A DNA stretch of 64,000 nt from assembly GCF_023169885.1 (NCBI RefSeq), contig NZ_AP025516.1:2173501-2237500 (forward strand). The letters are read 5' to 3'. Below are positions 46,265 through 53,422 of the stretch, piece after piece (the stretch's first letter is position 1; each line of letters begins with the position of its first letter). Source of the stretch: Desulfofustis limnaeus. GTDB taxonomy: Bacteria; Desulfobacterota; Desulfobulbia; Desulfobulbales; Desulfocapsaceae. The notes below the pieces were generated by a model, which saw only the letters and a list, made by a program, of their open reading frames with translations, ran no database searches and had not been told where the DNA came from. The position numbers were made by a program, and so were the translations under genes.

Positions 46265-47417
46265 TTGACGGTTACGTAGATGGCGGCGATGGTGCTGGCG
46301 CCAAAATCCAGATGATTGGTGAGCAGGACGATCTCCCGCTGGTTCTGGTCGTCCCAGACAACGATGCGACGAAGCAGGTGCGGGCAACGTTCTTCAGCCC
46401 GGGGACCGGTCAGTTTGATGACCTGATCAGCCACGATCGAACGGTTTTGCGGAACCGTTTTATCGTCAACCACCTGGTAGACGGCATTGTCTTTCTGCCG
46501 GGTGACGAAAAACACTCCAGCATCGGTCCACGAGGAAAACAGGGAGTAATCGTTATAGGCACGATCAAAGGCCACGATGGAGCCGGGCTTGAGCATGAGA
46601 TGCTTGGCAACGGTGCGATCATGCCGTTTGGCTGCGGTGATCAAGGCGTAGGATGGCATGTAATCGTCGTGATCGAGCAGGACATGGACCTTAACGCCGC
46701 CTTTAGCTCGACGGAATTGAGCCCAGGGAAAAAGATTGAGGCACAGGGAGATGGTTGTCGAGTCGAGGCTGAGCAACTTGTTCTTGAAGCGGAATTTCCG
46801 CTTCCGGCCGCTTAGCCCGCCGGATTGCCGGAAGCGCTGCATCATGGTCCAGAAGAGTTCTTCAAATAGTTCTGCCGGGCGATGCTTGTTGGCATAGGAG
46901 AGTGTGGATTTGTTGGGAGCCTTTCCGATACCGAGGTGTCTGAGTTTCCCCTGGCAGCAAGCGAGGCCGCCACAGATCTCCCGGAGCGAATCGGCACGAG
47001 CCAAGTGGCAGAACAGCATCGCCACCAGCTGCGTCCAACAGGTAAACCCTTTGGCCTTGCGTTCAGCCTGGTGTTTGGCAACCAGGTGAGCAAATTCAGT
47101 GCGGGGAAAATGATGAAGCAGTTGACTAAACAAACTCGCTACCTTTATCATGACTCTGCCCTCTTCGGAAATTGTGATGAGATGCTTGTTGGCGCAAAAA
47201 TCTTACACCACAATTCTCCGGGAGGGCATCCTGTTTAAATCCTATTTTGGACAAGAGTGATCTAATTCTTTAAATTTTAGAAGAGAATATCCTTTTGGAA
47301 TCTGGGTTTGATCTGCCGGATTTTTAATACCATATACATCGTTTGCAAGCGCAATTCTTTCTGCATGACTAATAGAAGACATAAGCCATCTCCTAATTCA
47401 TGTGAAATTATGTACCA

Positions 47418-48866
47418 TTACAAATCGTATTTTCCCCTGATTATTCCAATCACCGATCCTGAATCACTATTATGCAAATCATCATACTCGATTATCGCCT
47501 TCAAATAATAATGAGGAAAGTGAATAACATGTATTGTATTTTGAAAAAATTCTTTTTTTCCTGCCCAGCGATCAAAATCAACAAAACCTAAGAAATTTTG
47601 TTCAAAAGCATGAATAGAGTCACCAATCCGTAATTTGAGTCCAACCAGAGAAAAATCAATTCCCCATAATGTGTTATCAACGTACTTTCTAAAATATCCC
47701 CCATCCCAACCGTACCATTTATCACTATTTTCCCTTGCTCTTTTACTTGATCGGTAAATAAAATTGGCTCGATATTCCAGATTCCATTTTGATTGTTCAG
47801 ACTCAATCTTGTTTCTGTAATTTTGTTCTCGCAAAAATAAGGCCGAGTCTCCGGGATTGACCCTTGCCAACCCATCATATGATCGATACGGCAGCTTGAT
47901 GGAGTGATCGATATACATATCAAAGATGTTCTCCACCCGACTTCCGGTACAATTCGACGCATCGCTGAAATAGCCGCAACTCGGCCGGCCAGTTGGTATC
48001 AATTGATAGGCTACCGCAAGCGCACCTTCCAATTCTTTGCTGATACCTGACGGGGGCATGTGGTAACGCTTGGCAAAATCGGCGGTATAGACCCAGAGGC
48101 TGTTGTCCTGTTCATCCCCGCCCCGCCAATTTCGTTCATCGATGTCGGGAAGCGATCGATGAAGCCCGATAACCCGCTGCCAAAATGAAGGAGGGAGCTC
48201 GACCGTATGGAACCCCTTGCTAACCACGGGGAAACGGATTGAGCGCGGAATTTCCGGAGACAACAGGGTCGCACGGCCATCAATGAACATCGTGACGATG
48301 GTCAGGTTCTTCTTCTGGGTGGTGTCGTAGCTGATTGTTTTTACCCCGCCTTCCTGAACATGTCCGGACACCAGGAGTTGGGTGTTTTTCAGACCGAACG
48401 TTCGTTCCCATTTTTCGGCCAGTTCGGGGTTCCGCTTTCCCAGCGTGAACAATGAACTCTTCCAGGGGATAAACCCCATTGCCGGGTTGCCAGTATTGCC
48501 GATATCGATATCGCTGTTGATATACATCTCTAGAACGCATTCATAGGAGGGCACACAGTTGCGTTCCTGGCCCGCCCCATGACACCGTTGACGCCCGCTC
48601 GGCTCGATGCGAAAGGCAACCAATTCGGCACCCTTGAGCCCGTCATCCTGCCATTCGGGCGGCATGCCGAACCGTTTTCGACTCTCCTCGTTGAAGACCC
48701 AGACGTTGTTATCTTTCAGATAAACACTGCCATACCCGCAAAATTGATGAAATTCCGCGCTCTGCGTCTCCCAATAGGTCATGGGATCGCAGGCACTCCG
48801 GGTATGGACGGCGAAGATTAAGATGATGCCGATGATTCCGACTACAATGCTGAGCTTTCGCTTCAT
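47418..48866 (-). CDS. Exported protein with a duplicated domain, unknown family
   Basis: A 482-residue protein with a signal peptide or signal anchor (residues about 4-25, ending VHTRSAC). The body has two related units. The first contains NNVWVFNEESRKRFGMPPEW, ELVAFRIEPSGRQRC and VLEMYINS; the second NSLWVYTADFAKRYHMPPSG, AVAYQLIPTGRPSC and IFDMYIDH. Each includes Cys residues that could pair. I do not recognise the family. It begins right after a GGGGAGCGGAAAGGG ribosome region and ends 35 bases before the giant secreted-protein gene, so it probably works with that protein, perhaps as an immunity, chaperone or surface partner. The DNA is AT-rich near its 3' end. Confidence 0.7.
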   Translation of the reverse strand: MKRKLSIVVGIIGIILIFAVHTRSACDPMTYWETQSAEFHQFCGYGSVYLKDNNVWVFNEESRKRFGMPPEWQDDGLKGAELVAFRIEPSGRQRCHGAGQERNCVPSYECVLEMYINSDIDIGNTGNPAMGFIPWKSSLFTLGKRNPELAEKWERTFGLKNTQLLVSGHVQEGGVKTISYDTTQKKNLTIVTMFIDGRATLLSPEIPRSIRFPVVSKGFHTVELPPSFWQRVIGLHRSLPDIDERNWRGGDEQDNSLWVYTADFAKRYHMPPSGISKELEGALAVAYQLIPTGRPSCGYFSDASNCTGSRVENIFDMYIDHSIKLPYRSYDGLARVNPGDSALFLREQNYRNKIESEQSKWNLEYRANFIYRSSKRARENSDKWYGWDGGYFRKYVDNTLWGIDFSLVGLKLRIGDSIHAFEQNFLGFVDFDRWAGKKEFFQNTIHVIHFPHYYLKAIIEYDDLHNSDSGSVIGIIRGKYDL

Positions 48867-49037
48867 CCCTTTCCGCTCCCCCTATTGAATCGAACCCTAT
48901 CTCTGGCTGATCAATTATGATCGCTATTCAGTAGTGTTCGGCGGCAACATTCTGTATTGGTTGTATTTTGGCGTCTTGTCCTACTGTCAGGTAGTTGCCG
49001 AAGAAACAAAGATTCCCTGCGTTAATTGGTGTAACAG

Positions 49038-49829
49038 TTATTTTCTATAAATATCGAATGATTGCTTTGATATTTTTTCATTAGGAATTTCCGAGAAATA
49101 TTTTCGCAAATCATTCATCCTCTCTTTTGTGAATTTTGAAAATTCCTCACCTGGTCCATTCGATTTTTCCATAACTGCTACAGCGTTTGCTGCAATATTA
49201 AAAGCAACATTGTATTGGTTGTAATCTGAAATTAATTCTTCTCTTTCATTTCCTGAAATATTTTGCTTTCTCAAATCATAGATGTATGACATGTCATCAT
49301 CTTTTAGGTCATAATGATAAGCTAATAATTCGCCGCATGGATCGGAAGAAAAAAGTTTTCCAATACCAAATATTATAGGATATGTTTTATTTTCTTCTAT
49401 AGTTAATTCTACAGCAGCCATCTTGCATACAAAATGAGTCACAAAAAAATCAGTTCTCGTTCTGGCGATCACAAAAGTATGTTTTCCTGCAGGTAATTCT
49501 ATATAAAAAGAAGGATAATTCTTCCTCATATGTTTAAAACTCTCAATCGGATAGAAAGTGTTATTTCGATATTCAAATATTCTGTAAGTGATTGCTTCGT
49601 CAGGAGCATAACCCGATAATATAGTCGCTATCAGTTCAGTTTTATCAACTCCGACTTCACCTACCCCATTGTGTTTAAAAAAGACTACTCGGCCAAAGGA
49701 TTTTGGAATTGGTTGGTCCAGGATAGTAGATGGTTCTTGTAAATTTGGATACATGGCACATCCTGAAAACAGTATTGATAAAGCGAAAAACATGGCAAAT
49801 AAGCGATAGATTTTCATAAAATATTCCAT
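49038..49829 (-). CDS. Lipoprotein of unknown function (DUF2846-like)
   Basis: A 263-residue protein with a lipobox, ILFSGC, after a hydrophobic signal. The mature part contains GRVVFFKH near the start and SFYIELPAGKHTFVI mid-protein, a pattern seen in DUF2846-type lipoproteins where a beta domain binds an unknown ligand. The C-terminal part is helical and charged. A second ATG four codons in (49817) is an equally good start. The gene is AT-rich, lies downstream of TolC in the same direction, and is probably part of the secretion operon. Function unknown. Confidence 0.65.
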   Translation of the reverse strand: MEYFMKIYRLFAMFFALSILFSGCAMYPNLQEPSTILDQPIPKSFGRVVFFKHNGVGEVGVDKTELIATILSGYAPDEAITYRIFEYRNNTFYPIESFKHMRKNYPSFYIELPAGKHTFVIARTRTDFFVTHFVCKMAAVELTIEENKTYPIIFGIGKLFSSDPCGELLAYHYDLKDDDMSYIYDLRKQNISGNEREELISDYNQYNVAFNIAANAVAVMEKSNGPGEEFSKFTKERMNDLRKYFSEIPNEKISKQSFDIYRK

Positions 49830-49895
49830 TGTTTTTAAGATACATATATTATGTACATGACAACGTTTTCGTCATGGCGTAAAAACCCGACACAT

Positions 49896-50012
49896 TTAGC
49901 GAAATCGTTTGAAAATTCGGATCAAACTACCATGTATCAGGGGTGCTAAGAATATGGCGTTGCAGGGTGTGGCGGCCAGGTCCATTGCCATTAAGAGACG
50001 TTTTGCTTTCAT
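49896..50012 (-). CDS. Possible 38-residue peptide after tolC
   Basis: A short frame with a very strong ribosome site, AAGGAGGG, seven bases before ATG 50012 and 29 bases after the TolC-like gene. The product is basic at both ends (MKAKRLL...RIFKRFR) with a hydrophobic middle containing one Cys. It has no recognised relatives. It could be a real small membrane-active peptide, or the remnant start of a lost gene whose ribosome site survived. Confidence 0.4.
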   Translation of the reverse strand: MKAKRLLMAMDLAATPCNAIFLAPLIHGSLIRIFKRFR

Positions 50013-50040
50013 ACCGTTTCCCTCCTTTTCAAAATTCTCT

Positions 50041-51420
50041 TTATTCATAGATACCAACGGTCAGCTTAAGCTTTTCCCGCAACAGCAGATAATCATAACG
50101 AGTGGTTTGATAGGCCTTACGGGAACGGTAATAGTCCTGCTGGGCGTTCAAGACATCGAGCAGCACTTTTGCGCCTTCATGAAAGGAGGCCTGCGTCGCT
50201 TCCAACGCCAGCCGGTTTGACTCCACGGCGTTACGGTAGACCTCGATCAGTTCGGCGGTGGCGGCAATGCTTTCCGATAAGGAATGCACCGTTCGGCGCA
50301 CCGCTCGCTCCATCGCAACCACCTGCGCCTGCGCCGAGCGCAGCCGCGATGACGCCTCCGAAAAACTGGCAAGGTCACTGCCGCCGGCGAGAAGATCCAT
50401 CTCCAGCCGCAGGCCGATATCGGTCTCCCGCCGATCCTCCCCGTGCCCGGCCAACCCATTGTCGGGTCGATAGTGACGATGGGAGGCAAACAGCATCAGG
50501 GCCGGCGAGAAGCGTCCCCCGGCCATACGCCGTTCCGCTTCGGTTCTGGTTTGACGAAGTCGACTGATCCGAAGATCCGTGTTGTTCTGCAATGCCAGCT
50601 CCTGCCAATAGTGCAGCGGTTCCGTCAGGGGAAACAGGTTGCTGTCCGGCTTATCCTCAAGGTGTCCCCTGTCGACCGGGGCATCGATCAATTCCTCGAG
50701 AGCTCTCAGGGCATTTTCCAACTCGGTAAGACGTGAGATCTCGCTGGCCTCCGAGAGACGGTAGCGAGCTTCAGCGTTATGTTTATCGGTGATGGTGCCG
50801 AAACCAAGCTCCAGCCGTTTTTCAGCCGCCTGCACCAGGACGCGAAGCGCCGCCGTTTCTGACCGCGCCAGCCGATACCCCTCACGGTGAGAAAGCGCCG
50901 TGTAATAGCGCTCACAGGCACTCAGCACCAGCTCTTCCTCGGCCTTCCGTTGCTGCATTACCGCAAGGTCCATGGTGATCAGTCCGCGACTGAGCCGTCC
51001 CGCTCTTTCCAGATCGATGATCGGCTGCTCAGCGGTCACCGACAGGAGCGACTCGCTGAACGACGCCGCCTGGTCGGCGGCGACAGGCTCATGCCCCGCC
51101 GGACTGATACGATCGCGACTGGCATGATAGCTGCCGGATACCTGCAGCCGTGGTCCATAATCGGCAACATCTCGCCACCCGGCCGCGCGCTCCGCAGCAC
51201 TCGCGGCAACGGCAGCCTGGTACCCTGCTTCACGGCTGCGCGCCAGGGCGACAAATTCCTCAAGGGTCAGAGCCGCCACCGTCGAAGGGGCCCCTGACAA
51301 AATAACAGCCAAAGCGAGCAGTATGACCAGTGCACCTCCCATCCAATTCGGAGTCTTTGCGAATGTTCGCAGGGTGCCGGGAAGCAGCTGTGGCCACAGA
51401 GCACGGATCGTCGAGGTCAT
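50041..51420 (-). CDS. TolC-family outer-membrane channel protein
   Basis: A 459-residue protein with an N-terminal signal segment (residues about 28-50) and two similar long helical halves: EEFVALARSREAGYQAAVAA near the start and ALQNNTDLRISRLRQTRTEAER mid-protein, each followed by a beta segment. It closes with LLDVLNAQQDYYRSRKAYQTTRYDYLLLREKL, the family's typical end. As trimers these proteins form the outer-membrane exit duct of type I secretion. The start overlaps the acyltransferase stop as ATGA. Confidence 0.92.
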   Translation of the reverse strand: MTSTIRALWPQLLPGTLRTFAKTPNWMGGALVILLALAVILSGAPSTVAALTLEEFVALARSREAGYQAAVAASAAERAAGWRDVADYGPRLQVSGSYHASRDRISPAGHEPVAADQAASFSESLLSVTAEQPIIDLERAGRLSRGLITMDLAVMQQRKAEEELVLSACERYYTALSHREGYRLARSETAALRVLVQAAEKRLELGFGTITDKHNAEARYRLSEASEISRLTELENALRALEELIDAPVDRGHLEDKPDSNLFPLTEPLHYWQELALQNNTDLRISRLRQTRTEAERRMAGGRFSPALMLFASHRHYRPDNGLAGHGEDRRETDIGLRLEMDLLAGGSDLASFSEASSRLRSAQAQVVAMERAVRRTVHSLSESIAATAELIEVYRNAVESNRLALEATQASFHEGAKVLLDVLNAQQDYYRSRKAYQTTRYDYLLLREKLKLTVGIYE

Positions 51421-51977
51421 TGCTTCTCCGTCATCGTTCCCACCCCGCCACCGTCGGCGCCCGGTCCATCAAGAGGGGGCAATACACGAACAATGACGCC
51501 GCCGGTGGCAGGGTCGGGAGCGAGCAGATGGAGGGGGCGATCGGAGAAGATGCGACGCATGTCGGAAAGCACCACATCGACGCCGCCAAACGGAGAGACG
51601 ATATCGATGAGCCAGAGCTGGTCGCCGCTGTCCCACTCTTCGGGACGCAACCGGCCACCGTTTTGCACCAACCGCTGCTGCACCGGCTCGCTGAGAAACG
51701 CCCAACTGACAAAGGAAATGGGGTATTCCTGCTTCATGTACAGTTTGCACTGCCCACGAAGCAACGGGGGCAGCAGCAGCCATTCAAGATCTGAGATGAA
51801 CTGGAAGCGGCGATGGGCCGACTGCAGGTAGAGCATGATCACCGGACCGAGAGCCGGCAAGCGGCGCAAGACCTGGTGAGACTGGTGGCGTAGCGCCTCG
51901 TTCAGCTGTTGCTCTTCGGCGCCGGTGCCGTCCTCAGGGGCGGTCGCTCCGGTGCCTGGTGCGGTTTTGCTTGCCAT
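51417..51977 (-). CDS. HlyC-type toxin-activating lysine acyltransferase
   Basis: A 186-residue protein. The HlyC family uses acyl-ACP to acylate internal lysines of RTX toxins, with a catalytic His and Asp. Here His55 lies in YLQSAHRRF, aligned with HlyC His23 (PLHRNW), and Asp125 lies in WLIDIVSPFGG, aligned with Asp92 (WFIDWIAPFG). The intervening YMKQEYPISFVSWAFLS also matches. A 50-residue N-terminal extension and a Gly-rich C-terminus differ from HlyC. Its likely substrate is the giant protein encoded downstream. ATG 51977 with GGGAG is preferred to GTG 51983. Confidence 0.88.
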   Translation of the reverse strand: MASKTAPGTGATAPEDGTGAEEQQLNEALRHQSHQVLRRLPALGPVIMLYLQSAHRRFQFISDLEWLLLPPLLRGQCKLYMKQEYPISFVSWAFLSEPVQQRLVQNGGRLRPEEWDSGDQLWLIDIVSPFGGVDVVLSDMRRIFSDRPLHLLAPDPATGGVIVRVLPPLDGPGADGGGVGTMTEKQ

Positions 51978-51979
51978 GG

Positions 51980-53422
51980 TCACATCTCCCGCAGACTTTG
52001 ATCCCGGTACCGCAGAATCGGCCCGAGAAAATACTCGATGACCCGCCGCGATCCGACCTTGACGTCGGCGGAGACGGTCATGCCCGGAGTGATTCTGCCG
52101 GTTCGGCCATTCACCCGGTTCGGCAGTTCATGGCCGGTCAACGATACGCGCACCGGATAGACGGGGCCGAGATCCTGGTCCAGGACTGCGTCGCCGGCGA
52201 CCCATTCGATCGTGCCGGGCAAGGCACCGTAGCTGGTGAACGGGAACGCGGTCACCTTCACCGAGACCGGCTGGTGTGGAGCCACGAAACCGATATCCTT
52301 GTTCAACACCTTGGCCTCCACCTCAAAACCGCTCTCGGTCGGGACAATCACCAGCAGCGGCTGGGCGGCGGTCACCACCCCGCCCACCGTATGAATAGCG
52401 AGCTGCTGCACGATGCCGTCCACCGGCGCCTTGAGTTCATAAAGGCTCTGCCGGTTGCGGGCCTTGGCAATCTGATGGCGCAGCTGCTCCCGCTCGTTGC
52501 GGGCCTGGGTTAACGAGTCGAGCAGATCTCTGCGGTATTCCGCCTGGACCAGCCCCAACTCCTCTTCCGCCCGTTCACGGCGCACGACCACCTCTTTGAG
52601 CCTGCTTTCGCTGCCGGCCAGATGCTGCACGGCATCGGTCATCTCGATCTGCGCCTGCAACAACTCCGCTTGCGAGATGAGTTCATTTTCAGCCAGCGCC
52701 TGTTTCTTTTCATAAAGCGCCCGCACCAGGGGCACGGATTCCCGGCGACCGTTGACATCGGCCTGAATCGCTTCCTGTTCGGCACGGCACCGTTCTATTT
52801 CCGTGGCAAGAGTCGCCAACCGCTCCCGCTGTGCCACCAGGGATTGCGCCAAGAGCGTGCGGTGCAGCTCTACCGCTTGGGGATCAGCCTGCGCCGGTGG
52901 TTTGAAGCGGGCCATATCGTTGGCCAGCTGCGCTTCGAGCCGCATGACGGTTAATGCCGCTTTGGCCAGATCCTTCTCCAGGGTCTGCAGGTCTTCCCGG
53001 TTGGCGGTACCGTCCAGGGAGATAAGCGGTTGGCCGGCCTGAATCCGCTGGCCGTCGCGGACATGGATGGCTGTTACCAGCCCCGATTCCAGCGCCTGGA
53101 CGACCTTCACCTTGCCTTTCGGGACCACCATTCCCTGAGCGCTGACCACGATATCCATGCCCGCCCAGCAGGCCCAGGCGATGGTGATGGCGGCAAAAAA
53201 CACGACAAAAAAGAGCATGAAACGTGGCAACGGTGCCGGCGGCCGGGACAATACCTCCAAGGTGGCCGGCAGGAACTCGTAGTCCCGCCGGGCCTGACGG
53301 GCCTCCCGGTAACGGTCGGCAAACGTGCGCAGCGGCTGGAAGGCCGTGTTGTTTTTCGCGATGGGGCGCGTTTGCGGAGGTTTCGCGGCTCGCGGAAGCT
53401 TTTGCGTCTGTTTTTCAGGCAT
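51980..53422 (-). CDS. HlyD-family type I secretion adaptor
   Basis: A 480-residue membrane-fusion protein. One membrane segment near residues 63-87 follows a cytoplasmic N-terminus. The lipoyl halves are seen as VVSAQGMVVPKGKVKVVQ with IRDGQRIQAGQPLISLDG-like residues, and as ELKAPVDGIVQQLAIHTVGGVV, with a long coiled-coil hairpin between them. The C-terminal KVTAFPFTSYGALPGTI and ITPGMTVSADVKVG segments are typical of HlyD. The start ATG follows AGAGGGG and overlaps the ABC permease stop by eight bases. Confidence 0.93.
   Translation of the reverse strand: MPEKQTQKLPRAAKPPQTRPIAKNNTAFQPLRTFADRYREARQARRDYEFLPATLEVLSRPPAPLPRFMLFFVVFFAAITIAWACWAGMDIVVSAQGMVVPKGKVKVVQALESGLVTAIHVRDGQRIQAGQPLISLDGTANREDLQTLEKDLAKAALTVMRLEAQLANDMARFKPPAQADPQAVELHRTLLAQSLVAQRERLATLATEIERCRAEQEAIQADVNGRRESVPLVRALYEKKQALAENELISQAELLQAQIEMTDAVQHLAGSESRLKEVVVRRERAEEELGLVQAEYRRDLLDSLTQARNEREQLRHQIAKARNRQSLYELKAPVDGIVQQLAIHTVGGVVTAAQPLLVIVPTESGFEVEAKVLNKDIGFVAPHQPVSVKVTAFPFTSYGALPGTIEWVAGDAVLDQDLGPVYPVRVSLTGHELPNRVNGRTGRITPGMTVSADVKVGSRRVIEYFLGPILRYRDQSLREM

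Larger units (their letters stand above)
43777..46275 (+). mobile_element. Complete IS66-family insertion sequence, 2,499 bp
   Basis: Both ends start GTAACCGTCAA when read inward (43777 onward and 46275 backward) and continue with a shared AACCCC a few bases later. An 8-base duplication, GTAGATGG, flanks it at 43769-43776 and 46276-46283, the IS66 norm. It carries the usual three genes in order and all look intact, so the element may still be active. Confidence 0.95.
43454..47151 (-). pseudogene. IS4-family transposase gene split by an IS66 element
   Basis: The N-terminal 290 or so residues (47151 down to about 46276) contain LSLDSTTISLCLNLF with the first catalytic Asp and SIVAFDRAYNDYSLF with the second. 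The C-terminal part resumes at about 43776 with YKDRWEIEIFFKTLKQ, which holds the IS4 Y-R-E-K signature with the catalytic Glu, and ends at 43454. The reading frames join cleanly after removal of the inserted element and one copy of its 8-base duplication. The split enzyme cannot work, so this IS4 copy is immobile. Confidence 0.9.
43351..47259 (-). mobile_element. IS4-family insertion sequence, itself interrupted
   Basis: The outer ends are inverted repeats, CACTGCTGTCCAAAATAGGA at 43351 and CACTCTTGTCCAAAATAGGA reading inward from 47259. A nine-base duplication, ATCTAATTC, flanks the element at 43342-43350 and 47260-47268, as expected for IS4-type insertion. Without the inner IS66 element and its duplication the element is about 1.4 kb. 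It landed in codons 39-41 of the giant secreted-protein gene and inactivated it. Confidence 0.92.
34240..47382 (-). pseudogene. Giant type I secretion substrate (lipase-like plus cadherin/VCBS-like repeats), interrupted by nested insertion sequences
   Basis: Removing the insertion joins MSSISHAERIALANDVYG... (ATG 47382, AGGAG ribosome site) to a 3,036-residue frame ending at 34240, about 3,074 residues in all. The N-terminal domain has a lipase-like nucleophile elbow, LAGDSKGG, about 40 residues after VFATRGS. A long Ala-rich helical region with a YGWIFALVLQIGNMM segment follows, then a single RTX-like GGSGADML. Fifteen repeats of about 95 residues come next, then an EF-hand-like zone (LDLDGDGVELL, DWNGDGRLD, DKDGDGLTG) and an acidic tail with a repeated ATDE unit. 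There is no Sec signal, which suits type I secretion. The downstream frame starts now only at a GTG in the insertion edge, so the full product is lost. Confidence 0.85.
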
